Shown: piece by piece, positions 54,364-63,629 of the stretch
Position numbering within the stretch: the first letter of the stretch is position 1
Layout of the letters: every line of letters begins with the position of its first letter
NCBI GenBank assembly: GCA_900112785.1
Contig: FONB01000015.1
Location: 1 to 64,000 of the forward strand
DNA length: 64,000 bases
Reading direction: 5' to 3'
DNA from: Phytobacter palmae
GTDB lineage: Bacteria > Pseudomonadota > Gammaproteobacteria > Enterobacterales > Enterobacteriaceae
Program-made: the position numbers and the translations under genes
Notes under the pieces: generated by a model
Told to the model about the DNA's origin: nothing
The model's input: only the letters and a program-made list of their open reading frames with translations
Databases searched by the model: none

Positions 54364-55283
54364 ACGGGGTCAGGAAAATCCAGCGACATCGCCGTCGGTA
54401 AGCGGCTCACCAGCGTGTCTATGGCAATTCTCATCCTCAACGGCAGATGTGGCGTCTTCTGCCAGACCGCATGAACGTCAAAGCGCACATCCGGCGCCTG
54501 CCTGAAGAGCAGGACGAGTTTCCCATTCTGAATCTCTTTGCTTGCCATCCAGCAGGGCAACCATGCAATGCCGTGTCCGGCTATCGCTGCGTCGCAGATT
54601 GCCTGTAAATCATCCATATTGAGTGATGAGCGAAGAACCAGGGTTTGCGGCTTTCCTTCGTTATCCGCAAGTTGCCAGGGTAAAATTCTGCCTGCTTGCA
54701 GATAGTTAATGGCCGTATGCTGACGTAAATCGGCAACGGTTTCTGGATGGCCTTTTTTCATCAGATAATCCGGCGCGGCGCACAGAACCATTTGATGCTC
54801 ACCCAGTTTTCTGGCGGCCAACACGGTGCTGTCTGCCAGAGCGCCGTTACGTACCGCCATATCGAATCCTTCCTCCACGAGATCCACTACCCTGTCGCTG
54901 AATGACATTTCCAGCTCAAGCCCGGGGTGTTCCTGCGCCAGCGCTATCAGCAGCGGGGCGACGCACTGACGACCAAATAACACTGGCATAGCCACGCGCA
55001 GGCGGCCGCTCACCTGTTGCTTCCCTGTCTCCAGCAGCGATTCTGCGCTGCGGATCTCCTCCAGCGCGCGCAGACAACGCTCATAAAAAAGCGCGCCGTT
55101 ATCGGTCAGCCGCTGACTGCGGGTGGTGCGCTGAAACAGGCGTACCCCCAGTCGTTGTTCAAGCCGGGCGATGCTTTTTCCCACTGCCGAACGTGACAAA
55201 TGCAGGCGGACCGCGGCCTGAGCAAAACTGCCCGCTTCAACGGCAGCCACAAAAACGGGAATATCTTTCAGCGTATCGCTCAT
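54348..55283 (-). CDS. LysR-family transcriptional regulator
   Basis: A 311-residue regulator with an N-terminal winged helix-turn-helix (about 3-62: FVAAVEAGSFAQAAVRLHLSRSAVGKSIARLE) and a LysR substrate-binding domain. It belongs to the large group of LTTRs next to oxidoreductase genes. Start taken at MSDTLKDIP; MMQKW at 55307 is possible, and neither has a strong ribosome site. It is divergent from the oxidoreductase at 55394, its likely target. It is not present at this place in E. coli K-12, suggesting an insertion between gyrB and yidA. Confidence 0.88.
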   Translation of the reverse strand: MSDTLKDIPVFVAAVEAGSFAQAAVRLHLSRSAVGKSIARLEQRLGVRLFQRTTRSQRLTDNGALFYERCLRALEEIRSAESLLETGKQQVSGRLRVAMPVLFGRQCVAPLLIALAQEHPGLELEMSFSDRVVDLVEEGFDMAVRNGALADSTVLAARKLGEHQMVLCAAPDYLMKKGHPETVADLRQHTAINYLQAGRILPWQLADNEGKPQTLVLRSSLNMDDLQAICDAAIAGHGIAWLPCWMASKEIQNGKLVLLFRQAPDVRFDVHAVWQKTPHLPLRMRIAIDTLVSRLPTAMSLDFPDPVKKPR

Positions 55284-55352
55284 GAATTGTATCCATTTTT
55301 GCATCAATAAAGAGAAAACTTATCGCCACTGGCGACTCTTAGTCAACGTTAG

Positions 55353-55364
55353 ACTATCGATAGT
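55353..55364. promoter_or_regulatory. Candidate LysR-type operator
   Basis: A perfect 12-bp palindrome, ACTATCGATAGT, of the T-N11-A class lies in the 110-bp divergent gap, about 30 bp before the oxidoreductase start. Confidence 0.55.
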
Positions 55365-55393
55365 GAAACTCATTTGATGGCAGGAGAAACAGG

Positions 55394-56419
55394 ATGGCAG
55401 AGACGATGCAACGCTGGTCAATGGACGCCCTCGGGCGCGACAACCTCAGACTTATCCGGGAGCCCCTCCCTCAGCCTGGCCCGGGTGAAGTACGTGTGCG
55501 GGTGAATGCCGTTGCGCTCAACTATCGCGACAAAATGGTTATTGAAGGCAACATGCCAATTTCCCGCACCTTCCCCTTTACACCGGCTTCTGACATGGCG
55601 GGTGTCGTGGACAGTGCTGGCGGGGGTGTAACGCGTTTCAAAGCCGGAGCACGCGTTATTTCGAACTTCTTCCCGGAGTGGATCGACGGCAAGCCAAAAG
55701 CGGACGCACGCATTTTGCCCTACCGAACCCTCGGAGGTTATTTCCAGGGAATGCTGGCCGAGTACGTGATTATGAATGAAAACTGGCTGGTTGCCGCCCC
55801 GGAAACCCTGGATGACGCAGAGGCCAGCACCTTGCCTTGTGCAGGGCTGACGGCCTGGTTCGCGCTGGTGGAGCGGGGCAATTTACGCGCCGGTCAGTCG
55901 GTGCTGGTACAAGGGACGGGTGGGGTGGCGATATTCGCGCTACAAATCGCCAAAGCGCAGGGGGCGCAAGTGTTTGTCACGTCCGGCAGTGATGAAAAAC
56001 TGGCGCAGGCAAAAAAACTGGGGGCTGTTCAGGGTATTAATCGGCTAAAAGGCGACTGGGTTGAGGAGATACTGACGCTGACTGAAGATCGCGGCATTGA
56101 CCATATTATTGAAACCGTGGGCGGGGAAAATCTGAAACATTCCCTGCGAGCCGTGGCGGTTCATGGGCGAATCTCAGTCATTGGCGTGCTGGCCGGGAGT
56201 GAAATCTCGCTGCCTGCCAGTGAACTGTTGCTGAAATCGCCGGTGATCCAGGGGATTGGTGTCGGTCACCGCCGTGCGCTTGAAGATCTGGTGCGTGCTG
56301 TTGATGTCAATGGGCTGAAACCTGTGATTGAGCATCGCTACCACTTCAACGAGCTTGCACAGGCATTTGAACATCTTGACCGCGGCGCGTTCGGCAAAAT
56401 AGTTCTTACCCGCGAGTGA
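55394..56419 (+). CDS. Zinc-independent MDR-family oxidoreductase (quinone reductase-like)
   Basis: A 341-residue medium-chain dehydrogenase/reductase. The N-terminal GroES-like domain includes LNYRDKMVIEGN (a segment typical of zinc-free members). A Rossmann NAD(P) fold follows, with VLVQGTGGVAIFALQIAKAQGA (about 170-191). It lacks the catalytic zinc cysteine/histidine pattern of alcohol dehydrogenases. The substrate is unknown. It has a good AGGAGA ribosome site and is divergent from a LysR regulator. Confidence 0.88.
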   Translation: MAETMQRWSMDALGRDNLRLIREPLPQPGPGEVRVRVNAVALNYRDKMVIEGNMPISRTFPFTPASDMAGVVDSAGGGVTRFKAGARVISNFFPEWIDGKPKADARILPYRTLGGYFQGMLAEYVIMNENWLVAAPETLDDAEASTLPCAGLTAWFALVERGNLRAGQSVLVQGTGGVAIFALQIAKAQGAQVFVTSGSDEKLAQAKKLGAVQGINRLKGDWVEEILTLTEDRGIDHIIETVGGENLKHSLRAVAVHGRISVIGVLAGSEISLPASELLLKSPVIQGIGVGHRRALEDLVRAVDVNGLKPVIEHRYHFNELAQAFEHLDRGAFGKIVLTRE

Positions 56420-56534
56420 GCCTTCGTTCCCCGGGATTGGTGTAAAAGGGGTGTTTCTGTTGCGCAATGTAGCTCTATTTTTGTGTGCTTAATCGCGTTA
56501 GCATGAGGCAGTACTCATTTATCCCGGGGATCTC

Positions 56535-57347
56535 ATGGCTATCAAACTTATTGCAATCGATATGGACGGCACCTTACTGCTGCCTGACCACACAATTTCA
56601 CCTGCTGTAAAAAACGCGATCGCCGCGGCGCGTGAAAAAGGAGTGAAAGTGGTGCTGACGACAGGCCGCCCTTATGCCGGGGTTCATGCCTACGTTAAAG
56701 AGCTGCATATGGAACGGGAAGGTGATTACTGCATTACTTACAACGGCGCGCTGGTGCAAAACGCCCATGATGGCAGCACGGTGACACAAACGGCACTGAG
56801 CTATAACGATTACCGCTATCTGGAAAAACTGTCCCGCGAAGTCGGTTCGCACTTCCACGCGCTCGATCGCAATACGCTGTACACCGCCAACCGCGATATC
56901 AGCTTCTACACGGTGCACGAATCCTATGTCGCCACTATCCCGCTGGTGTTCTGTGAGCCGGAAAACATGGATCCGAACACACAGTTTCTCAAGGTGATGA
57001 TGATTGATGAACCGGAAATCCTCGATAAAGCGATTGCCCGCATTCCGGCAGAGGTGAAAGAGAAATATACCGTACTGAAAAGCGCGCCGTACTTCCTCGA
57101 AATGCTTGATAAGCGCGTCAATAAAGGTACCGGGGTGAAATCTCTGGCCGAGGTTCTGGGCATCAAGCCGGAAGAGATCATGACCATCGGCGATCAGGAA
57201 AACGACATCGCCATGATCGAGTATGCTGGCGTGGGTGTGGCAATGGATAACGCCATTCCGTCGGTGAAAGAAGTGGCCAATTTTGTCACCAAATCCAACC
57301 TCGAAGATGGCGTAGCGTATGCCATTGAGAAGTTTGTGCTGAATTAA
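56535..57347 (+). CDS. yidA: HAD sugar-phosphatase YidA
   Basis: A 270-residue Cof-type (HAD IIB) phosphatase with motif I AIDMDGTLL (Asp9, Asp11), motif II VVLTTGRP and motif IV TIGDQENDIAM. E. coli YidA hydrolyses various sugar phosphates. It has the E. coli length. It is convergent with cbrA, 21 bp apart. Confidence 0.96.
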   Translation: MAIKLIAIDMDGTLLLPDHTISPAVKNAIAAAREKGVKVVLTTGRPYAGVHAYVKELHMEREGDYCITYNGALVQNAHDGSTVTQTALSYNDYRYLEKLSREVGSHFHALDRNTLYTANRDISFYTVHESYVATIPLVFCEPENMDPNTQFLKVMMIDEPEILDKAIARIPAEVKEKYTVLKSAPYFLEMLDKRVNKGTGVKSLAEVLGIKPEEIMTIGDQENDIAMIEYAGVGVAMDNAIPSVKEVANFVTKSNLEDGVAYAIEKFVLN

Positions 57348-57368
57348 TCTGCCGCCAGGCAGGGGCGA

Positions 57369-58454
57369 TCAGGCCCTTGCCTGCGTATGCGTCGCTTTCT
57401 GCATCGGGATATGACCAGCCCCACTTTTCATGATCAGACCGCGTATCCATGGTGTCGTCAGACAACGATTTTTGATGACTTTTCCCAGCAATTTCACGCG
57501 TAATCTTCGCGTTTTCTTCCAGTATTCTGCGTTGCGGTTTTTTGTTTCTCCGCATAATACTTCTGCCAGAATTTCCGCGCTATCCAGTGCATAGCTGATC
57601 CCTTCCAGCGAACTGGCGCTGATAAATCCAGCCGCTTCGCCAATCAGAAACGCATTCTCTTTACCGCAGACAAAATCCGCCCAGCGGGACGGGCACAGCA
57701 CTGTGCATTTCTCTGTTTTCACCGCGTCGCCAAAGCGGAAATCAAAGGGTTCAAGGCGCTGTTTGAGGCGGTTAAAACTCTCTCTGCCATCCTTCATGGC
57801 AAATGCCCCACCGAAAATGAAATAACCATCTTTGCAAATACTCCATGCATAACAATCCGTTGTCTCATTATCAAACACGCAGGAATAAAACGGTGACGAG
57901 TGACGGTCTTTGAACCACTGCTGCAGCGAGACGTACTTGCGGATCTCATGAGCGGGATACAGAAAACGCCGCACCATGGAGTTCGCACCATCGCCGCCCA
58001 CCAGATAATCTGCCGTCGCTTCCTGTGTTTCACCGTCAACCACGTATGTCAGATGCCAGAGGCTGTCCTGTCGGTTGATCTTTTTACACAAAGCGTCGTG
58101 GTGAACAGTGACCGACGCAGGGATTAATGATTTCATCCATAAATCAAAGGCATGTCTGTCAATATTGACGTAACTGCGTTGATAATTCCGCTCAATTCCC
58201 GTTTGCACATCCAGCGTCTGTACGCTGAAAATTTGCGGATCGGCCAGCACCTGCACCGGCAGCGTAATACCCGCACGGATAAATGAACGTTGCGCGTCCG
58301 GGGCCAGCAATCCGCCACATGGTTTCATAAATCCGCCCGTCCCGCATTGTTGCTTTTTGTCTAATGCCAGCACGCTCATTCTGCCTGCTAACTGCCGCGC
58401 CAGCGCTGCTCCCGCAGGCCCCAAACCAATAATCGCCACATCAAAATGCTGCAT
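57369..58454 (-). CDS. cbrA: FAD-dependent oxidoreductase CbrA (FixC family)
   Basis: A 361-residue flavoprotein with N-terminal dinucleotide-binding [16 protein letters not shown] (about 5-20), KPCGG near residue 44, [13 protein letters not shown] and [16 protein letters not shown]. It is similar over its full length to E. coli CbrA (YidS), linked to colicin M tolerance; it resembles geranylgeranyl reductases. In E. coli it lies between yidR and dgoT; here it lies between yidA and dgoR. Confidence 0.9.
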   Translation of the reverse strand: MQHFDVAIIGLGPAGAALARQLAGRMSVLALDKKQQCGTGGFMKPCGGLLAPDAQRSFIRAGITLPVQVLADPQIFSVQTLDVQTGIERNYQRSYVNIDRHAFDLWMKSLIPASVTVHHDALCKKINRQDSLWHLTYVVDGETQEATADYLVGGDGANSMVRRFLYPAHEIRKYVSLQQWFKDRHSSPFYSCVFDNETTDCYAWSICKDGYFIFGGAFAMKDGRESFNRLKQRLEPFDFRFGDAVKTEKCTVLCPSRWADFVCGKENAFLIGEAAGFISASSLEGISYALDSAEILAEVLCGETKNRNAEYWKKTRRLRVKLLGKVIKNRCLTTPWIRGLIMKSGAGHIPMQKATHTQARA

Positions 58455-58556
58455 ATCCCCTCCTCATGTTGATTAGGACGATAAGCGGCTCGGGTGAAGT
58501 GAAGGTGAAGTAAAGACGGTTAATTTTGTGATCTATCGTTCATTTTGCGATCTAAA

Positions 58557-58588
58557 TTGTAGTACAACAATAATTAATTGTACTACAT
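58557..58588. promoter_or_regulatory. DgoR operators in the cbrA/dgoR divergent region
   Basis: TTGTAGTACAA (58557-58567) and TTGTACTACAT (58578-58588) are two close inverted repeats of the TTGTAnTACAA type reported for DgoR, their centres 21 bp apart. They lie 108-139 bp upstream of dgoR, consistent with autorepression relieved by galactonate. The promoter elements were not clear. Confidence 0.75.
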
Positions 58589-58695
58589 TCGATTTCATCG
58601 AAAGAAAAGTAAGCGCTGTTTGTACTGCAAGGATGAGGTGAAAATCGCCGGTCGAGGTAAAGTAGGCATGCATACACAGCAAATAAGGGCATGCC

Positions 58696-59385
58696 ATGAC
58701 ACTCACCAAAACTGACCGCATCGTCATCACGTTAGGGCACCAGATTGTGGCCGGGAAATATGTCCCCGGCTCAGCACTTCCGGCAGAAGCAGAGCTCTGC
58801 GAGGAATTTGAAACCTCGCGCAACATCATTCGCGAAGTCTTTCGTTCATTAATGGCGAAGAGGCTCATCGAGATAAAACGATATCGCGGCGCATTTGTGG
58901 CACCGCGCAATCAGTGGAATTACCTCGATACCGAAGTACTGCAATGGGTACTGGAAAACGACTATGACCCGCGACTCATCAGTGCGATGAGCGAGGTGCG
59001 AAACCTCGTGGAGCCGGCCATTGCTCGCTGGGCGGCAGAGCGCGCAACCTCAAGCGATTTGGCGCAAATCGAGGCAGCGCTCAACGACATGATTGCGAAT
59101 AACCAGAATCGCGATGCGTTCAATGAGGCGGACATTCGTTACCACGAAGCGGTGCTGGCGTCGGTACATAATCCAGTCTTACAGCAATTAACCGTGGCGA
59201 TCAGTTCGCTTCAGCGGGCGGTATTTGAACGAACCTGGATGGGCGATGAAGCCAACATGCCAAAAACGCTCCAGGAACATAAGGCGCTGTTCGATGCGAT
59301 ACGGCATCAGGACGGTGATGCAGCAGAGCAGGCGGCGCTCACCATGATCGCCAGCTCTACCCGAAGGCTTAAGGAAATCACATGA
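58696..59385 (+). CDS. dgoR: Galactonate operon repressor DgoR
   Basis: A 229-residue FadR/GntR-family regulator (E. coli same length) with an N-terminal winged helix-turn-helix and a C-terminal FCD domain sensing D-galactonate. It represses dgoRKADT. Its stop overlaps the dgoK start (ATGA), the first of several couplings in this operon. Confidence 0.95.
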   Translation: MTLTKTDRIVITLGHQIVAGKYVPGSALPAEAELCEEFETSRNIIREVFRSLMAKRLIEIKRYRGAFVAPRNQWNYLDTEVLQWVLENDYDPRLISAMSEVRNLVEPAIARWAAERATSSDLAQIEAALNDMIANNQNRDAFNEADIRYHEAVLASVHNPVLQQLTVAISSLQRAVFERTWMGDEANMPKTLQEHKALFDAIRHQDGDAAEQAALTMIASSTRRLKEIT

Positions 59386-60257
59386 CATCTCGCTACATCG
59401 CAATTGACTGGGGGTCGACCAACTTACGCGCCTGGCTTTATCAGGAGGCAGAATGCCTGGAGAGCAGACAATCAGAAGCAGGTGTTACGCGCCTGAATGG
59501 CAAATCCCCACAAGCGGTGTTAGCAGAAATTACCCACGGCTGGCGCAATGAGCAAACGCCGGTAGTGATGGCAGGGATGATTGGCAGCAATGTCGGCTGG
59601 AAAGTGGCTCCTTACTTACCCGTTCCTGCCTTTTTCTCTGCTATTGGCGAGCAGTTGACCGCCGTTGGCGACAATGTCTGGATTATTCCCGGCCTGTGCG
59701 TTTCTCGCGACGATAACCACAACGTAATGCGTGGCGAAGAGACGCAACTCCTGGGCGCACGCGAACTTTCTCCCTCTTCTGTTTATGTGATGCCGGGCAC
59801 CCACTGCAAATGGGTGCGTGCAGATGCCTACCAGATTCATGATTTTCGCACCGTGATGACGGGTGAATTGCATCATTTGTTGCTCCACCATTCGCTGGTG
59901 GGCGCGGGGCTGCCGGAGCAGGAGGTGTCACCTGCGGCATTTACGTCCGGGCTCGAACGCGGCCTCGCTACGCCCGCTATTCTGCCGCGACTGTTCGAAG
60001 TCCGTGCCGCTCATGTGCTCGGTAAATTGCCGCGTGAACAGGTTAGCGAGTTTTTATCAGGCCTGCTGATTGGCGCCGAAGTAGCCAGCATGGCTGAGCA
60101 CTATCCCGAGCATCAGGTCACCATCGTTGCGGGAAACACTCTATCCGGCCGCTATCAACAGGCGCTGGAGGCAGTTGGCCGCAAGGCTGTGGTCATCTCC
60201 GGCGACACCGCATTTCAGACAGGAATAAGGAGCATCGCTCATGCAGTGGCAAACTAA
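59382..60257 (+). CDS. dgoK: 2-dehydro-3-deoxygalactonokinase
   Basis: A 291-residue sugar-acid kinase that phosphorylates KDGal with ATP, the second step of the DeLey-Doudoroff galactonate route. The N-terminal phosphate-binding segment is IAIDWGSTNLRAW. It overlaps dgoR by 4 bp and dgoA by 17 bp. Confidence 0.95.
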   Translation: MTSRYIAIDWGSTNLRAWLYQEAECLESRQSEAGVTRLNGKSPQAVLAEITHGWRNEQTPVVMAGMIGSNVGWKVAPYLPVPAFFSAIGEQLTAVGDNVWIIPGLCVSRDDNHNVMRGEETQLLGARELSPSSVYVMPGTHCKWVRADAYQIHDFRTVMTGELHHLLLHHSLVGAGLPEQEVSPAAFTSGLERGLATPAILPRLFEVRAAHVLGKLPREQVSEFLSGLLIGAEVASMAEHYPEHQVTIVAGNTLSGRYQQALEAVGRKAVVISGDTAFQTGIRSIAHAVAN

Positions 60258-60858
60258 CCTTCCGCTTATCGCAATATTACGAGGCGTTACCCCTGATGAA
60301 GCGCTGGCGCACGTCGGCGCGGTCATTGACGCTGGTTTTGATGCGGTAGAGATCCCGCTTAATTCACCCCAGTGGGAAAAAAGCATACCGGCTATCGTCG
60401 CGGCGTATGGCGACAAAGCACTTATCGGCGCGGGCACCGTTCTCAGGCCGGAGCAGGTTGACCAACTGGCTGAGATGGGCTGCAAACTGATCGTCACCCC
60501 CAATATTCAGCCCGACGTCATTCGCCGCGCGGTGAGCTACGGCATGACGATCTGCCCGGGTTGCGCGACCGCCAGCGAAGCGTTTACCGCGCTTGATGCG
60601 GGGGCGCAGGCACTGAAAATTTTCCCCTCTTCGGCCTTTGGCCCGGACTACATCAAAGCATTGAAAGCGGTCTTACCGTCGGACGTACCGGTCTTTGCCG
60701 TGGGTGGGGTAACGCCAGAAAACCTGGCGCAATGGATTAAGGCTGGCTGCATGGGCGCCGGGCTGGGCAGCGATCTGTATCGTGCCGGGCAGCCCGTGGA
60801 ACGCACCGCGCAACAGGCAACCGCTTTTGTTAACGCGTATCGAGAGGCAGTGCAATGA
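60241..60858 (+). CDS. dgoA: 2-dehydro-3-deoxy-6-phosphogalactonate aldolase
   Basis: A 205-residue class I KDPG/KDPGal aldolase that yields pyruvate and glyceraldehyde-3-phosphate. The Schiff-base Lys126 is in ALKIFPS; Glu37 (DAVEIPL) and Arg14 (AILRG) are in place. It overlaps dgoK and dgoD. Confidence 0.97.
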   Translation: MQWQTNLPLIAILRGVTPDEALAHVGAVIDAGFDAVEIPLNSPQWEKSIPAIVAAYGDKALIGAGTVLRPEQVDQLAEMGCKLIVTPNIQPDVIRRAVSYGMTICPGCATASEAFTALDAGAQALKIFPSSAFGPDYIKALKAVLPSDVPVFAVGGVTPENLAQWIKAGCMGAGLGSDLYRAGQPVERTAQQATAFVNAYREAVQ

Positions 60859-62003
60859 AAATAACCAAACTCACCACTTACCGTTTACCCCCGCGTTGGA
60901 TGTTCCTGAAAATCGAAACCGATGAAGGCGTTGTTGGCTGGGGGGAGCCGGTCATTGAAGGGCGCGCCCGCACGGTTGAGGCGGCGGTACATGAGCTGAG
61001 TGATTATCTTATTGGCCAGGACCCTTCACGTATCAATGACTTATGGCAGGTGATGTATCGTGCTGGTTTTTACCGTGGCGGCCCGATTCTGATGAGCGCC
61101 ATTGCCGGCATTGACCAGGCGCTGTGGGATATCAAAGGGAAAGTCCATAATGCGCCGGTCTGGCAACTGATGGGCGGCCTGGTACGTGACAAAATCAAAG
61201 CGTACAGCTGGGTCGGCGGTGATCGTCCGGCTGAGGTCATTGACGGCATTAAAACCCTGCGCAACATTGGCTTCGATACTTTCAAGCTGAACGGCTGTGA
61301 AGAGATGGGGATGATTGATAATTCCCGGGCGGTAGATGCCGCCGTGAATACCGTGGCGCAAATCCGTGAAGCCTTTGGCAATGAGATTGAATTTGGCCTC
61401 GATTTCCATGGGCGCGTCAGTGCGCCGATGGCAAAAGTATTAATTAAAGAACTTGAGCCGTATCGCCCGTTATTTATTGAAGAGCCGGTACTGGCGGAGC
61501 AGGCGGAATATTATCCGCGTCTGGCGGCGCAAACGCATATTCCGATTGCCGCTGGCGAACGTATGTTCTCGCGTTTTGAATTTAAACGCGTACTGGAAGC
61601 GGGGGGGATTTCTATATTACAGCCGGATTTATCCCACGCTGGCGGAATTACCGAGTGCTACAAAATTGCCGGAATGGCCGAAGCCTATGACGTGGCGCTG
61701 GCCCCGCATTGTCCGCTTGGCCCGGTGGCGCTGGCGGCCTGTCTGCACGTGGATTTCGTTTCCCACAATGCGGTATTCCAGGAGCAGAGTATGGGCATTC
61801 ATTACAATAAAGGCGCCGAATTACTCGACTTCGTGAAAAATAAAGAAGATTTCAATATGGAAGGGGGCTTCTTTAAGCCATTGATGAAGCCGGGGCTGGG
61901 TGTGGATATTGATGAAGAGAAGGTTATTGAGTTGAGTAAGAATGCGCCGGACTGGCGTAATCCGGTTTGGCGGAATGAAGATGGCACCGTCGCCGAGTGG
62001 TAA
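60855..62003 (+). CDS. dgoD: D-galactonate dehydratase
   Basis: A 382-residue enolase-superfamily (mandelate racemase subgroup) enzyme. Metal ligands Asp183, Glu209 and Glu235 and the acid/base residues His185 and His285 all fall at the E. coli positions. It converts galactonate to 2-keto-3-deoxygalactonate. It is coupled to dgoA by an ATGA overlap. Confidence 0.98.
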   Translation: MKITKLTTYRLPPRWMFLKIETDEGVVGWGEPVIEGRARTVEAAVHELSDYLIGQDPSRINDLWQVMYRAGFYRGGPILMSAIAGIDQALWDIKGKVHNAPVWQLMGGLVRDKIKAYSWVGGDRPAEVIDGIKTLRNIGFDTFKLNGCEEMGMIDNSRAVDAAVNTVAQIREAFGNEIEFGLDFHGRVSAPMAKVLIKELEPYRPLFIEEPVLAEQAEYYPRLAAQTHIPIAAGERMFSRFEFKRVLEAGGISILQPDLSHAGGITECYKIAGMAEAYDVALAPHCPLGPVALAACLHVDFVSHNAVFQEQSMGIHYNKGAELLDFVKNKEDFNMEGGFFKPLMKPGLGVDIDEEKVIELSKNAPDWRNPVWRNEDGTVAEW

Positions 62004-62113
62004 ATGCGCGTCATAGTTCGCACTGGTGGTGCGCTGGCTGCATTTTCTTATTCCGGTCACATATTTTTATATACACACGGGAATGCAAAAACTTGCCGCG
62101 TTATCGCCCCTTT

Positions 62114-62159
62114 GGGACCAGCGCATGCGCTGTTCAAAAACGCTAATGCGTTTTGTCCC
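62114..62159 (+). repeat. Branched inverted-repeat structure between dgoD and dgoT
   Basis: Outer GGGAC/GTCCC (62114-62118, 62155-62159) encloses the palindrome AGCGCATGCGCT (62120-62131) and the hairpin AAAACGC TAAT GCGTTTT (62137-62154). It lies in a 278-bp gap before dgoT that has no gene. It may attenuate or stabilise the dgo transcript. Confidence 0.6.
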
Positions 62160-62281
62160 CCAGCACGAATTATTTAGCGCAATGCCATTAAGTTATTAAT
62201 AAAAATTTTAAAGACACCCTCTGTAATTTACCGGGCATGGTGAGCGGCCTCGCTATGCCCAAAATCTGGAGACAGATTGCG

Positions 62282-63574
62282 ATGGATATTTCAGTTACTG
62301 CTGCAAAAGTCGGTCGTCGGCGTTATCTGACGCTGGTGATGATCTTTATTACGGTTGTTATTTGTTATGTCGACAGGGCCAACCTCGCGGTGGCCTCCGC
62401 GCATATTCAACAAGAGTTTGGTATCACTAAAGCGGAAATGGGCTATGTTTTTTCCGCTTTTGCCTGGCTTTATACGTTATGTCAGATCCCCGGCGGCTGG
62501 TTTCTTGACCGGGTTGGCTCTCGTCTTACCTATTTTATCGCCATCTTTGGCTGGTCGGTGGCGACCCTGTTCCAGGGCTTTGCGACAGGATTAATGTCGC
62601 TGATTGGCCTGCGCGCCATCACCGGGATTTTTGAAGCGCCCGCCTTTCCGACCAATAACCGTATGGTGACCAGCTGGTTCCCGGAACACGAACGCGCTTC
62701 TGCCGTTGGCTTCTACACCTCCGGTCAGTTTGTCGGCCTGGCATTTCTTACGCCGCTGCTTATCTGGATTCAGGAGCTGCTGAGCTGGCACTGGGTATTT
62801 ATCGTTACCGGTGGGATTGGCATCATCTGGTCCTTAATCTGGTTCAAGGTCTATCAACCGCCGCGTCTGACCAAAAGCGTCACACATGAAGAGCTGGAAT
62901 ACATTCGTGAAGGCGGCGGTCTGGTAGACGGCGATGCACCTGTGACCAAAGAGGCGCGCCAGCCGCTCACTAAAGCAGACTGGAAACTGGTGTTCCATCG
63001 TAAACTGGTCGGTGTTTATCTGGGGCAATTCGCCGTCACCTCCACGCTGTGGTTCTTCCTGACATGGTTTCCGAACTATCTGACCCAGGAAAAAGGTATC
63101 ACTGCGCTCAAAGCCGGGTTTATGACTACGGTGCCATTCCTCGCCGCGTTCTTTGGTGTGCTGCTTTCCGGCTGGCTGGCGGACAGACTGGTGCGTAAGG
63201 GGTTCTCCCTTGGCGCGGCACGTAAAACACCCATCATCTGTGGCCTGCTGATCTCCACCTGCATTATGGGCGCGAACTACACTAATGACCCGGTGTGGAT
63301 CATGACGCTGATGGCGATAGCGTTTTTCGGCAATGGTTTCGCCTCAATCACCTGGTCACTGGTCTCTTCTCTTGCGCCGATGCGTCTGATTGGGTTGACG
63401 GGGGGTGTTTTTAACTTTGTTGGCGGTCTGGGCGGTATTACTGTGCCGCTGGTTATCGGTTACCTGGCACAGAGCTACGGTTTTGCCCCTGCGCTGGTCT
63501 ATATCTCCGTGGTGGCATTGATTGGCGCACTTTCTTACATCCTGCTGGTCGGCGATGTAAAACGGGTAGGTTAA
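62282..63574 (+). CDS. dgoT: D-galactonate:H+ symporter DgoT
   Basis: A 430-residue MFS transporter of the anion:cation symporter family with about 12 helices. Conserved segments include [15 protein letters not shown] in the first periplasmic side and [10 protein letters not shown] (motif A). Start chosen at MDISVTAAK behind GGAGA, matching E. coli; the frame is open 15 codons upstream. Confidence 0.96.
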   Translation: MDISVTAAKVGRRRYLTLVMIFITVVICYVDRANLAVASAHIQQEFGITKAEMGYVFSAFAWLYTLCQIPGGWFLDRVGSRLTYFIAIFGWSVATLFQGFATGLMSLIGLRAITGIFEAPAFPTNNRMVTSWFPEHERASAVGFYTSGQFVGLAFLTPLLIWIQELLSWHWVFIVTGGIGIIWSLIWFKVYQPPRLTKSVTHEELEYIREGGGLVDGDAPVTKEARQPLTKADWKLVFHRKLVGVYLGQFAVTSTLWFFLTWFPNYLTQEKGITALKAGFMTTVPFLAAFFGVLLSGWLADRLVRKGFSLGAARKTPIICGLLISTCIMGANYTNDPVWIMTLMAIAFFGNGFASITWSLVSSLAPMRLIGLTGGVFNFVGGLGGITVPLVIGYLAQSYGFAPALVYISVVALIGALSYILLVGDVKRVG

Positions 63575-63591
63575 TCCCCCCGCCTTGCGAT

Positions 63592-63619
63592 ACCCTGATG
63601 CGAAATATGGCATCAGGGT
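63592..63619 (+). repeat. Hairpin between dgoT and yidR
   Basis: ACCCTGATGC/GCATCAGGGT, a perfect 10-bp stem with an 8-base loop and no T-run afterwards. It ends 10 bp before yidR and its 3' arm contains AGGG, the only possible ribosome site, so it may limit yidR translation. Confidence 0.6.
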
Positions 63620-63629
63620 CATCCATCAC

